A DNA stretch of 64,000 nt from Deltaproteobacteria bacterium (GCA_021372695.1 JAJFTY010000044.1:1-64000); one strand, 5' to 3'. Counted from the stretch's first letter, positions 1 through 8,426 are shown. Program-made: numbers and translations. Notes: generated from the sequence alone by a model not told the origin.

Positions 1-32
1 CGTGTTTGTGCTATCTTCTTTGCGGCGGTCAT
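1..32 (-). CDS. Start of an unidentified gene leaving the window
   Basis: An ATG at 32 on the minus strand follows a strong ribosome binding site (AGGAGG, about 33-45) and opens a frame MTAAKKIAQT that runs off the left edge. Only ten codons are visible, so no function can be given. It is the next gene after the truncated methyltransferase and probably belongs to the same methylamine/corrinoid transcription unit, which is inferred from position only. Confidence 0.45.
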   Translation of the reverse strand, partial: MTAAKKIAQT

Positions 33-136
33 GTCTTCCTCCTTTCAGTCAAGTGTTTTGTGGCAAAAACATCTTAACCGAAGAGGAGACTGACTGCCAT
101 TTTTCCTTCAACAACTGTAGGGCGAGTCCCTAACTT

Positions 137-412
137 TTACACTTCATGTACCGTTAATCCTGCCTCGATGGCTTTCGGATTAGGACTATCTATGGAACAG
201 GGTCCGTCCACGACTGCCTGCACGGTCTGAATAAGCCATCGCATGTAGTCCTCTTCTTCATCAACAAAGATCCCGGCGTTCACATCAATATAGTTGGCCC
301 CGGCCTCGTGTTGTTGCCTCGCCACTGACTGAATAACTTCTGTGTCCTTGCAACGGATAGCTTCTGTTATTGCTTTGCGGCTAGCATTTATAAGTTCTCC
401 GACGACGATCAT
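137..412 (-). pseudogene. Truncated methyltetrahydrofolate:corrinoid methyltransferase (N-terminal part)
   Basis: The 91 residues begin MIVVGELINASRKAI and contain GANYIDVNAG and a CSIDSPNPKAIEAGL stretch. These are the first beta-alpha units of the pterin-binding TIM barrel seen in AcsE/MtgA/MtrH-type methyltransferases. The family is usually about 260-300 residues long, so roughly two thirds is missing. The frame closes with TAA; after it the same frame encodes only 19 more codons to a second TAA (74-76), and those residues do not look like the rest of the barrel. A full-length homologue would move the methyl group from MtbC to tetrahydrofolate. Here it looks like an internal deletion remnant. 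The start has a good ribosome binding site (GAGGGGG). Confidence 0.7.
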
Positions 413-544
413 AATTTCCCCCTCCTCATTAGCTTCTCCGAAACTTAAATACTACTTGTTTTAATGAGCTCATATATTCATTGCCTCAAAACCTGTTATA
501 TAACCATACTGATTTTATAAGTATTTGTTTAATTGCTTGTAGTA

Positions 545-892
545 TCATTTCTTTACATGGTTAAGTCTGGACCCTTGATGGCGTCTAAACTGGGTTAATG
601 AATATTTTTTTATCTTCCATTCAGGGACTACACATAAGGTGCAGGCAGATGCGTACCATTTGTTTCGCAGCCATCTCGCAGCACGGCTATTCCGAGAATT
701 GTTGACCAGAAATGTTTGCGAGCAATGAGTAATGACTTCAGCCTGTGATCCGAATATTTCTATCGATTTAATGCCATGGAGTATTCCTTTGCGTGAGGGC
801 CATAATTTTATCTTTTCAAGAAGCTTTATCAATTCAACATGTTTGCGATAATAACTTTTCGTCTGCTTCTTGATCGGACTTGCCTTTTTCAT
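545..892 (-). CDS. pylSn: Pyrrolysyl-tRNA synthetase N-terminal domain protein PylSn
   Basis: In bacteria the pyrrolysyl-tRNA synthetase is split; this is the small tRNA-binding half (115 residues from ATG at 892). Diagnostic stretches are IKLWPSRKGILHGIKSIE and NSRNSRAARWLRNKW, followed by a CxxC pair (ACTLC) and PEWKIKKYS. In the archaeal enzyme this domain binds zinc through one His and three Cys, and the CxxC here fits the last two ligands. It clamps the T-arm and small variable loop of tRNA-Pyl and raises the affinity of the catalytic half. A TTG 18 bases upstream could add MRKLSS. It is the last pyl gene, 55 bases after the pylD stop, and ends in TGA. Confidence 0.92.
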   Translation of the reverse strand: MKKASPIKKQTKSYYRKHVELIKLLEKIKLWPSRKGILHGIKSIEIFGSQAEVITHCSQTFLVNNSRNSRAARWLRNKWYASACTLCVVPEWKIKKYSLTQFRRHQGSRLNHVKK

Positions 893-947
893 GCTACTTA
901 GTTTCCTCAATGTAACAATACAGATGAGGCTACTGTCTAGTTGTTGC

Positions 948-1775
948 CTAGCAAGCTAGCATAGTCATGGCCGCTACACCGAGTTGCAGAGGATCATGGA
1001 GAAGCCTGCCGCCCACTTTCTCTCTGGCCTTCTGACTGAAACCAATCGGGATACCAGGAGCAGCAATAAATACATCAGCACGGAGAGTATCCACGTCGAT
1101 ATTCTGATTCAAACCTGCAGCATCAAAGATCAATGCACTTCGAGACAAAGCATCTTGTAAGTTCTTTACAATATGTACCTCTATGTTCAGGAGCTTATTT
1201 AGTTCTTGCGAAAGTTGAACTGCTTTATTTTCCACCACATCAAAAATCGACAGCTTTGATCCTAGACCGACCAATGAAAAAGCTGCAGCCCGCCCAACCC
1301 GGCCACAACCTATTAGAAGTACTGTTTTTCCTGCAAGGCCACCAGTCATCAGACTAAGTGCGTGGGCATATGCCTTCCCCGTGGCCTGCGCATTATCAAC
1401 AATGCATTTCGTGTTGATGTTGAAAGCGATAAAGCAGGTATCGTCGGCCATCAATACAATATCTGCTCCTCGCCCAACCGCCTCAGCAAATCCAGCCGTG
1501 TCTGTATGGGTTGTTACAAAACCGTTGAAGCCGATCTGTTGAACGATACGAAGTATTGTATCGGTGAACCCATCAATGATCCCGTCGCCACAACTAATAG
1601 GGATAATTCCTATCATATTCGAATTCAACCTATCGGGAATTCTTTTGTTTTCAAAATGGACAACAGAACGAGCAATTCCTCGCAAATTCTTTCCAGTCAT
1701 GGCAATCAATTCTTCATCATATTGATCCAACGAATTCGAAATTCCTGCGAGATCCGTATGTTTGAGTCTAGTCAT
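948..1775 (-). CDS. pylD: Pyrrolysine synthase PylD (oxidative cyclisation)
   Basis: PylD oxidises L-lysine-N6-3R-methyl-D-ornithine with NAD+ to the aldehyde, which cyclises to pyrrolysine. The 275-residue protein has the family N-terminal region (MIGIIPISCGDGIIDGF and FVTTHTDTAGFAEAVGRGADIVLMADD) and a Rossmann domain with the dinucleotide motif LLIGCGRVGRAAA near residue 155. Its length fits the family (about 260-275). The ATG at 1775 abuts the pylC stop with no gap. The gene ends in TAG (948-950). Two further TAG codons follow in the same frame at 930-932 and 894-896 before any other stop. In a TAG-decoding cell these could be read through. Confidence 0.94.
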   Translation of the reverse strand: MTRLKHTDLAGISNSLDQYDEELIAMTGKNLRGIARSVVHFENKRIPDRLNSNMIGIIPISCGDGIIDGFTDTILRIVQQIGFNGFVTTHTDTAGFAEAVGRGADIVLMADDTCFIAFNINTKCIVDNAQATGKAYAHALSLMTGGLAGKTVLLIGCGRVGRAAAFSLVGLGSKLSIFDVVENKAVQLSQELNKLLNIEVHIVKNLQDALSRSALIFDAAGLNQNIDVDTLRADVFIAAPGIPIGFSQKAREKVGGRLLHDPLQLGVAAMTMLAC

Positions 1776-2942
1776 CTAATTTAATAAATAATGTGTTCTG
1801 TCTGAATAACGGTCAAGTTTGAACTCTTCACGAATATTCGCCAAAATGGCATCTTTCTTGGCAAGGGCGCTCTGTCTATTGGTATCGCAAATGACCAGGG
1901 TTGCAACCCATTCTTTTGCTCCATCATGATAGTTCGTGATGACATCATCCGCACCCCAAAAATCCGGTTCAATGTGAAGTGGTCCCATATGGGACATCAG
2001 ATGTTCTCCTGCCACTTCAAGTACTCCCGGTTTTACATGGACATGCTGATAGACTACGCCTCTAACATTTTGAAGCGATGGAATATCTATCAGTTTATTT
2101 GACAGAAAAATATTCTGCAACAAACATAGCATATTAACTCCCGACGACCAGTAAACCGCTGTTGGCGTTTGGCTAGGTAGGCGGGCATCGATTTCCAATA
2201 CCTTCAATTCACCTTCATTTAGGATCACCTCAACGTCCATGATTCCTGTAAGTGCCAAAGACGAGGCAATATTTATTGCGAGCTCATTGAATTGATCTAT
2301 AAATGTTATGGGAAGATCGGCAGGTGCGATCACACATTTACAGTCAAATACCTCGTCTACAAATAATTCTGTCACTTGGAGTGGTATATAAGTACCAGAA
2401 CATCCCATAATTTCCAAAGAATATGAGCGCCCCTTTAGAAACTCTTGTAAAATAAGACGTTCCGCTGCTATTAAGTTAAGTATTGCTCTATCCATATCGT
2501 CAGGCAATGTTAATATTTTTATACCCCTGCTACCACTACTTTTGCTAGGTTTGGCAATCATAGGGAAACTGGCCATAGGCCATGTCTTAGGAATGGGAAT
2601 ATTGAGATGGGAAAAAAGCCTACCTGATCGAAATTTGGATGAAGAAATTGCATATGCAGCCTTGTCAAAAGCGATAGGGACGACATACCTTTGCGCCCAG
2701 GATTCAAGAATGGCAAGGGCCTCATCATCCTCAAACGCTGGAATTATGAAATCAACGTTATTCATCGGAAGGGGTAAGGAATCCTTATTTGTAACATCGG
2801 CATGGATAAATGAATCACACATACCTGATGCCGGACAATTCACATTTCGATCAACAAGTGTTACTTGCCAGCCAGCTTTGTGCGCCAAATAAACTGCCTC
2901 AACTCCCTGGAGGCCACCACCGACTATTAAGACATGGAACAT
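1776..2942 (-). CDS. pylC: 3-methylornithine-lysine ligase PylC
   Basis: PylC is an ATP-grasp ligase that joins 3-methyl-D-ornithine to the epsilon amine of L-lysine, the second step of pyrrolysine synthesis. The 388-residue product starts FHVLIVGGGLQGVEAVYLA (nucleotide/amino acid binding Rossmann-like domain). It continues with FPMIAKPSKSSGSRGIK (ATP-grasp phosphate-binding region, near residue 130) and KVLEIDARLPSQTPT (metal-binding end of the ATP-grasp fold, near residue 255). The start overlaps the end of pylB by 16 bases, suggesting translational coupling. The stop is TAG (1776-1778), immediately followed by the pylD ATG in the same frame, so amber readthrough would give a PylC-PylD fusion. 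Confidence 0.94.
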   Translation of the reverse strand: MFHVLIVGGGLQGVEAVYLAHKAGWQVTLVDRNVNCPASGMCDSFIHADVTNKDSLPLPMNNVDFIIPAFEDDEALAILESWAQRYVVPIAFDKAAYAISSSKFRSGRLFSHLNIPIPKTWPMASFPMIAKPSKSSGSRGIKILTLPDDMDRAILNLIAAERLILQEFLKGRSYSLEIMGCSGTYIPLQVTELFVDEVFDCKCVIAPADLPITFIDQFNELAINIASSLALTGIMDVEVILNEGELKVLEIDARLPSQTPTAVYWSSGVNMLCLLQNIFLSNKLIDIPSLQNVRGVVYQHVHVKPGVLEVAGEHLMSHMGPLHIEPDFWGADDVITNYHDGAKEWVATLVICDTNRQSALAKKDAILANIREEFKLDRYSDRTHYLLN

Positions 2943-4048
2943 CTGTGCTCATCTCCTTTATTTTGTTCAAACAAGATCTTCCGCTTCTCCAACCAGTCAA
3001 GATAATCCTCCTGAGATCCTGGTTGTAATCCGCAACTTTCTAGGATTCTTTGCACATGTTGCGTTGTTCGATTTGAATTTTCGATATCTAGTCTATTGTG
3101 GGCAACGCCAGCCCATCCCTTTTCAGGTTGTATGACAGAAGTAACTACATTGGCGCCAGCATCCAATCGTTCCTTGAGACCGTTCAATCCCCTGAGATCG
3201 AGAGAAGCAGGAATAAGGCGATCAGGGAAGATGAGCCTCATCAAAGCAATAAGCAAGAGCTCACGATCTGAAGTGTTAGGTTGAAGAGTCCCCATAGGTG
3301 TTCCGGACTGAGGGATGAAGGTCATTATACGAACCTGATCCGCATTCAGAGATTGCATCATGGAAATCGAATATGTGAGATCATCCACTGTTTCTCCAAC
3401 ACAAGAAAGGATGCCTTCCTCGATTAGCAGTCCCAGACTATGCGCCTCATGCTTTACCATTAACCGTTCGTCGTAACTTTGTTCGGGACGAAGACCGGAA
3501 AACAACTTTCTATTATGCGTTTCCTGATAGCAGGCATACCAATCTGCACCCGCATCTTTAAGCAGAGACAACCTGTCCCTAGAAACCACTCCGGGTGAGA
3601 TCATGATTGGCAAATTGGTTTCTGCTTTGACCTGCCGGACAATCCCGGCAACAGAGTAGGAATCATCTTCAGCCTGTGTTGCATAAGTCGGATCTTCCCC
3701 CATCGTCAAATCAATAAGATTGACACCTGAGTCAGCAAGTAGTTTGGCAGTTTCTAAAATTTGATTAGCATTTTTCCGATACCGAGGGGCCAGAGCATTT
3801 GGCATCCGAAACAGACAGAAGGTACAACTGTTCTTACAATAGGTGCTGAAGTATATGAATCCGTATAAGAATATTTTTTTACCAAAATATTTGTCACGAA
3901 TGGAACGCGCCATTTGGAAAAGTAGCTCCCGCAGAGTCACATCTTTGAGGGATAAAAGTATCTTGATCTCCTCAGGAAGTATACGCTGCTCTATGTGGGC
4001 TTTTCGTATTACATCTTCAATTCTTCTGGGCTCTGCTTCCTTCTGCAT
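2927..4048 (-). CDS. pylB: 3-methylornithine synthase PylB (radical SAM)
   Basis: PylB rearranges L-lysine to 3R-methyl-D-ornithine, the first step of pyrrolysine synthesis, by radical SAM chemistry. The 373-residue protein has the 4Fe-4S CX3CX2C motif (YCKNSCTFCLF, about residues 70-80) and a BioB/HydE-like TIM barrel with DLTMGEDPTY, SPGVVSRDRL and YQETHNRKLF. The C-terminal part has ASLDLRGLNGLKERLDAGANVVTS. Length matches archaeal and bacterial PylB (about 350-370). It ends in TAA and overlaps the start of pylC. The start at 4048 follows a short gap after pylSc. Confidence 0.94.
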   Translation of the reverse strand: MQKEAEPRRIEDVIRKAHIEQRILPEEIKILLSLKDVTLRELLFQMARSIRDKYFGKKIFLYGFIYFSTYCKNSCTFCLFRMPNALAPRYRKNANQILETAKLLADSGVNLIDLTMGEDPTYATQAEDDSYSVAGIVRQVKAETNLPIMISPGVVSRDRLSLLKDAGADWYACYQETHNRKLFSGLRPEQSYDERLMVKHEAHSLGLLIEEGILSCVGETVDDLTYSISMMQSLNADQVRIMTFIPQSGTPMGTLQPNTSDRELLLIALMRLIFPDRLIPASLDLRGLNGLKERLDAGANVVTSVIQPEKGWAGVAHNRLDIENSNRTTQHVQRILESCGLQPGSQEDYLDWLEKRKILFEQNKGDEHRCSMS

Positions 4049-4100
4049 CTATGTCACTCCTCATGTGAATCCGGTATGAGACAGTGTTTCAATAAGCCCG

Positions 4101-4943
4101 TTAAACGTTAAGTCGGATCCCATTAAGATAGGTCAGACTTCTGGATATACTTGAAATGTTATGGCTATTGCGGGATACCATAAGTAAGCGCTCCAAGCCG
4201 AACCCAATGCCCATCCAGTTCTCTCTTATTTTCCATGCGTGATCCAGTGTGTGTGGTCCCATAGCCGCAGAACCCAACTCCAATCCGGATTTATCTGAAA
4301 CAACATCAATGGTTTCGCCATAAACCTCGGATTGCTTTTGTACAAAGTGATATTCGCTGATTCCCGCTGATGTGACAACGATATGTGCAAGTTCTTTTAA
4401 GCGCGACTCACGAATCTCAAATGGCAGACCCCATTCCACCAGATTCAACATGGTAAACTCAGTACTATGCCTGGCTCCTGCAGACTCCTTGCGAAAACAG
4501 GGGCCCACTTCAAAAATTCGTACCGGTCTTTTCCCTAACCGTAAGAGATCTTTGGAGACATAATACAGATGCGGCGCCAGCATTGGACGCAGGCATCTAT
4601 GCCGATCGATCCAATATATTTGTTTGTTCAGAGGATGGTCATCGGAGATCGACATTTTGACTAGCAATCCCCTAGACATAATGATCGGAGTCAAAACCTG
4701 GACAAATCCATAGCTAGTCAATGATTCGATAAGGCGACATTCCAGCACGGATAGACAATGTCTCCCGTTTCCACTCAGCATAGATGAGAGCTCACCCCTT
4801 GCTTGAGCAGATAACCTCTGTTCCAAATTCAAGTAAGCAATATCTCGTTCATCATTATGGTCAAATTGACAGTTAAGAAACGAATCATCCGCACCAATTT
4901 CTCGTAATCGTTTCAATTGAGTGCCTGACCAAGAGATCTTCAA
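4101..4943 (-). CDS. pylSc: Pyrrolysyl-tRNA synthetase catalytic subunit PylSc
   Basis: This class II aminoacyl-tRNA synthetase core of 280 residues starts at a TTG (4943). It activates pyrrolysine and charges tRNA-Pyl. Visible class II motifs are motif 2 (FRKESAGARHSTEFTMLNL) and motif 3 (GIGFGLERLLMV), and RPMLAPHLYYV lies in the amino-acid pocket. The pocket Asn in MLNL and the Tyr in VYGET, corresponding to N346 and Y384 of the Methanosarcina enzyme, are conserved. The residue matching C348 is Val. The length equals Desulfitobacterium PylSc (about 288) and there is no N-terminal domain; pylSn supplies it. The gene follows pylT directly and ends in TAA. Confidence 0.94.
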   Translation of the reverse strand: MKISWSGTQLKRLREIGADDSFLNCQFDHNDERDIAYLNLEQRLSAQARGELSSMLSGNGRHCLSVLECRLIESLTSYGFVQVLTPIIMSRGLLVKMSISDDHPLNKQIYWIDRHRCLRPMLAPHLYYVSKDLLRLGKRPVRIFEVGPCFRKESAGARHSTEFTMLNLVEWGLPFEIRESRLKELAHIVVTSAGISEYHFVQKQSEVYGETIDVVSDKSGLELGSAAMGPHTLDHAWKIRENWMGIGFGLERLLMVSRNSHNISSISRSLTYLNGIRLNV

Positions 4944-5005
4944 GACAAAAATCCTAAAAAATTATTTTCAGTTAAAATAGAAGCTTCCCGGGGTGGCATA
5001 AATGT

Positions 5006-5079
5006 TGGCGAGGAGTCCGGGTGTTGCACCCGGCTACAAGGATTTAGAATCCATGCGATCACTTGTCGATCCACTCCCC
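5006..5079 (-). tRNA. pylT: tRNA-Pyl, anticodon CUA (amber suppressor)
   Basis: On the minus strand from 5079 to 5006 the sequence folds as a tRNA of 74 nt with an encoded CCA end. The acceptor stem is GGGGAGU against ACUCCUC (one G-U pair). The short D arm is GAUC/GAUC with a seven-base loop. The anticodon region is GGAUUCUAAAUCC with CUA in the loop, the variable loop is about three bases, and the T arm is CCGGG/CCCGG with loop UGCAACA. The absence of the usual TTC in the T loop and the tiny variable loop are known oddities of tRNA-Pyl. It lies between mtbC and pylSc, so it is probably cut from the common transcript. Confidence 0.93.
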
Positions 5080-5112
5080 GCCACTTTTTTGACCCCACGT
5101 CTTTGATTACAA

Positions 5113-5766
5113 TTATGTAAGTCCCAGAAGCTGCTTTGCTTTTTTCACACCATCAGCCGCGTCTTGGGCATACGCATCAGCTCCGATACGATCTGCCCAT
5201 CGTTGAGTGACCGGAGCTCCACCAACGATGGTTTTATATTTGCACTTTAATCCGGCTTTTTTTAGCGTTTCTTCTAAAGCTCGCTGTTCGGGCATGGTTG
5301 TCGTTAAGAGGGCACTCGTACCGATAATGTCAGCATTCACCTTTTGCGCCTCTTCTATAAATCGTTGTACCGGGACATCCCTTCCCACGTCATGGACCTC
5401 AAAACCATTGGCCTTGAACATGGCAACAACTATGGTTTTCCCGATATCATGAATATCCCCCTGAACAGTTCCCACAACGACTATCCCTGCTTTTTCCATC
5501 TTTTCTGCTGTTTTTAGAGAGGTGTTCAACTGCTCTGTAACCTGCTGCATAACATCAGCAGCCATTATTAACTCGGGTAGAAAAAGACTGCCTCTACCAA
5601 AGAGATCGCCTACCTCATTGATACCACACACAAATCCTTTCGTCAGTAATTCAATCGGATTAATTTTCTCGTCTAATCCCTGGGCAGCTACCTCTTTTGC
5701 CATACTCGCGTCAAACGAAATGATAGCTTTCTTTGCCCGTTCAAAAATTTCTTCTCGCGATGCCAT
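5113..5766 (-). CDS. mtbC: Methylamine corrinoid protein (MtbC/MtmC type)
   Basis: This 217-residue corrinoid protein accepts the methyl group from the methylamine methyltransferase on its cobalt(I) cofactor. The N-terminal helical cap domain (about residues 1-90) contains GDLFGRGSLFLPELIMAADVM. The B12-binding Rossmann-like domain carries the DxHxxG cobalt-ligand motif as GDIHDIG (about residue 107), then GTSALLTTTMP and VGGAPV. The length is typical. The ATG at 5766 has a strong site (AGAGGAGG). The gene is seven codons downstream of the mtbB TAG stop and in the same frame. The pairing with a dimethylamine methyltransferase suggests MtbC, though MtmC and MttC look much alike. Confidence 0.9.
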   Translation of the reverse strand: MASREEIFERAKKAIISFDASMAKEVAAQGLDEKINPIELLTKGFVCGINEVGDLFGRGSLFLPELIMAADVMQQVTEQLNTSLKTAEKMEKAGIVVVGTVQGDIHDIGKTIVVAMFKANGFEVHDVGRDVPVQRFIEEAQKVNADIIGTSALLTTTMPEQRALEETLKKAGLKCKYKTIVGGAPVTQRWADRIGADAYAQDAADGVKKAKQLLGLT

Positions 5767-5787
5767 GGGAAATCCTCCTCTAGAATT

Positions 5788-7173
5788 CTACAGCCCAACC
5801 CTTTTCCTAAAGAGATCGACGCTGTTTATGCTGATTCCCAGAACCTGTGCAATGCGGAACTTCGCATCGATGCCTTTGGCTATACCCGGAGACTCATTGA
5901 CTCGACCTAGGTTCAGATCTTCCCGGACCTCACTCATGATTACCGTATCCGCAAGATCAGCCACAGATACAGACAACTTCTCCGCCACATACTTCTTTGC
6001 CGCCTCAATTCTCATCGATCGGTTCAGTTGCAAACGCCCTACCAGATCTCCGGCAGTGCGTATTCCGCCCATTCCCGATACGATTGCATGTGCGGCATGC
6101 ATCCCGAGGGGATCGCCAACGCCAACCTACAATCCGTCCAGTCTGCATATCTCCACATGAGCCTTTGATGCTCGTGAGAGTGCATCGAGTGGAGGTGTCA
6201 GGGTCAAGGGAACCCCACCAACACCCATCCCGAGGCATGCATGAACCGGAATTTCAGACATCTCGGAACACGCCTTTGTATAGGTTACGGAACGGGCAAT
6301 ATTCCATGGTAGAGATTCATTGGTCACAATGTTAACCGCCGGCCCAAAGATATTGACACCAGCCTGCGTTGCCAGCCTTACCTGATCATGGGGATAAAGG
6401 CCTGCCAGGCGCACGCCCTTGTACGTTACCTCACCGTGCATGCCGAGGACAAACTCCGCTGCCATGCCCATCTGGATACCCATCTCCGGATATTTCTTCC
6501 GGAGAATTTCCACTGCCTGTAGAACTGCAAGAAACTCCGCATCGCCAGCGGCGGCCGTCGTATCAAAATTGATCCCATCCGCTCCAGCTTCGTACATGGC
6601 GCTGCCAACATACACCATGTCCTTTGTTGCCAGTTCAATGGCCTGCTCGTAAGATGCCCTAGCTTCGGCAATCTTTCCCTTAGGGAGAAGATCGGCCGGA
6701 TTTGGACAGGGGCCATCCGGCTGGCTGTACAGTCCCAGGTTAGGCATGGCGCCGTACAGCAGGGGAGGTATGGTTATGAGAACCGCTTGTTCCATAATTG
6801 GTTTTTCAAATACAACGATTGGTTTTACCGGCTTAAAACTGTAATCGATATGAGCGAGCTCCAATGAGTCCGCACCCAGGGCCCTTTCCAAAATCTGAAG
6901 AGATTGAATTTTGCTCACCGATATATGGGCTCGCTTCAATTTTGTCGTAGCGCTGTCATAGCTGAGACAAACTTCGTGTCCTTGTTCAACACCCACGACA
7001 CGATATGGGCAAGCGAAAATGTCAAAAAGATGGTTTAATTCGTCTTCTTTCAAAGGGGATACTTTAGCGCGCTCCGAAGCATCAACAGTACCCGCTTCTA
7101 AATCCTTCCGGACTTCTGCTTCGGTCATTTCCAACCGGAAGCCGTCCCCCATTCTTGTCAAAATCTTTCCCAT
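5788..7173 (-). CDS. mtbB: Dimethylamine:corrinoid methyltransferase MtbB with in-frame pyrrolysine codon
   Basis: MtbB transfers a methyl group from dimethylamine to the corrinoid protein. The first 348 codons (7173-6130) encode MGKILTRMGDGFRLEMTEAE and a TIM barrel ending VHACLGMGVGGVPLTLTPPLDA and EICRLDGL. The next codon is TAG (6127-6129). The same frame then continues VGVGDPLGMHAAHAIVSG to 5791. Read through, the protein is 461 residues, close to the 467 of Methanosarcina MtbB, and the amber position and context match the known pyrrolysine. Without readthrough the barrel would lack its active-site residue and last strands. The final stop is also TAG (5788-5790). The ribosome binding site is AGGAGGAATG. 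It is the first gene of the cassette, 72 bases after ald. Confidence 0.94.
6127..6129 (-). other. In-frame amber codon decoded as pyrrolysine
   Basis: TAG is codon 349 of mtbB, between GL and VGVGDPLGM. Both flanks are open in the same frame and both belong to MtbB, and a CUA tRNA plus a pyrrolysyl-tRNA synthetase are encoded within 3 kb. In MtbB and its relatives pyrrolysine activates the methylamine for transfer to cobalt. Confidence 0.93.
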
Positions 7174-7245
7174 ATCATTCCTCCTCTTTCATATTTTCAA
7201 ATTGAAAGGGATCTTTCCCGGACATCCTCTAAAGCGACACGTTCC

Positions 7246-8358
7246 CTACCAAAGCTCCTCGACCGGGACATAGGGAAGACCGAAGGCTTCGGACACGCCC
7301 TTAAAGGTCACCTTCCCCTTGATCACGTTCGCACCGGACTTGAGATCCGGATTATCCTGCATTGCCTTCGCCCAGCCCTTGTCCGCAATCTCCAGCGCAT
7401 AGGGCAAGGTCGCGTTCGTCAGGGCCAGGGTCGACGTCCGGGCCACGGCGCCCGGCATGTTCGCCACGCAGTAATGGATGACCCCGTCCACGGTAAAGAC
7501 CGGATCCGCGTGCGTGGTCGCCTTCGAGGTCTCGAAGCAGCCCCCTTGGTCGATGGCCACGTCCACCATCACCGACCCCTTCTTCATCATCTTGACCATT
7601 TCGCGGGTCACCATTTTCGGGGCCTTCGCCCCCGGAACCAGAACCGACCCGATCACCAGATCCGACTCCTGGATCAGCCGGCGGATGGTCGCGGGAGAGG
7701 CCTTCAGCAGGAAGCAGTTCGCCGGCATCACTTCGCTCAGGTACCGTAGCCTCGGCAGATAGGAATCGACCATGTACACCTTCGCCCCCAGGCCGCAGGC
7801 CATCTTCGCCGCATGCATCCCGACCGTTCCGGCCCCGATCACCAGGACCGTGGCCGGGTCGACACCCGGCACGCCGCCCAGAAGCAACCCCGATCCCCCG
7901 GTGGGGCTCTCCAGATACTTTGCCCCCTCCTGAATCGACATCCGGCCGGCCACTTCGCTCATCGGCACCAGAAGCGGAAGCGATCGGTCCGGCCGCTGTA
8001 CCGTTTCGTAGGCGATCGCTATGCACTTGCTCTTGATCAACGCCTTCGTCTGCTTCTCGTCCGCCGCCAGGTGCAGATAGGTGAAGACGATCTGATCCTT
8101 CCGGATCAGGGGATATTCCGCGGGCAGCGGCTCCTTGACGTGCATCACCATATCCGCCCGGCCGTAGATCTCCTTCGCCGTCTTCACGATCCCCGCCCCT
8201 GCGGCCTGGTAAGCCTTGTCATCGAAGCCGCTCCCGACCCCGGCGCCCTTCTCCACCAATACATTGTGCCCATGACCCCGCAACTCCTCCACGCCCGAGG
8301 GCGTCATGCAGGTCCGATTCTCCAATGTCTTGATCTCTTTCAATACTCCGACAATCAT
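7246..8358 (-). CDS. ald: Alanine dehydrogenase
   Basis: This enzyme interconverts L-alanine and pyruvate plus ammonia with NAD(H). From the ATG at 8358 the product is 370 residues, the normal family length, starting MIVGVLKEIKTLENRTCMTP. MHVKEPLPAEYPLIRKDQ carries the conserved catalytic Lys, TYLHLAADE the catalytic His, and VLVIGAGTVGMHAAKMA the NAD-binding motif. Near the C-terminus DGVIHYCVANMPGAVARTST is highly conserved. An upstream in-frame extension to 8418 lacks family similarity, and GGGAGG sits correctly before 8358. With the next two upstream genes it forms a unit in which it would recycle alanine made by the aminotransferase. It ends in TAG. Confidence 0.93.
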   Translation of the reverse strand: MIVGVLKEIKTLENRTCMTPSGVEELRGHGHNVLVEKGAGVGSGFDDKAYQAAGAGIVKTAKEIYGRADMVMHVKEPLPAEYPLIRKDQIVFTYLHLAADEKQTKALIKSKCIAIAYETVQRPDRSLPLLVPMSEVAGRMSIQEGAKYLESPTGGSGLLLGGVPGVDPATVLVIGAGTVGMHAAKMACGLGAKVYMVDSYLPRLRYLSEVMPANCFLLKASPATIRRLIQESDLVIGSVLVPGAKAPKMVTREMVKMMKKGSVMVDVAIDQGGCFETSKATTHADPVFTVDGVIHYCVANMPGAVARTSTLALTNATLPYALEIADKGWAKAMQDNPDLKSGANVIKGKVTFKGVSEAFGLPYVPVEELW

Positions 8359-8426
8359 CTCCATCCTCCCGGAATCTCTGTTCCCGTAAATCAGAATTTT
8401 GAATCTGTTCTGTCGCACCTCATCGC

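Noticed and set aside
894..950. The three TAGs after pylD as coding pyrrolysines of a longer PylD
   Set aside because: PylD is complete at the first TAG; what follows has no family similarity. Kept only as a readthrough hypothesis.
7246..7248. TAG at the end of ald as a further pyrrolysine codon
   Set aside because: The protein is already full length (370 residues) with a normal C-terminus, so TAG is a plain stop here.
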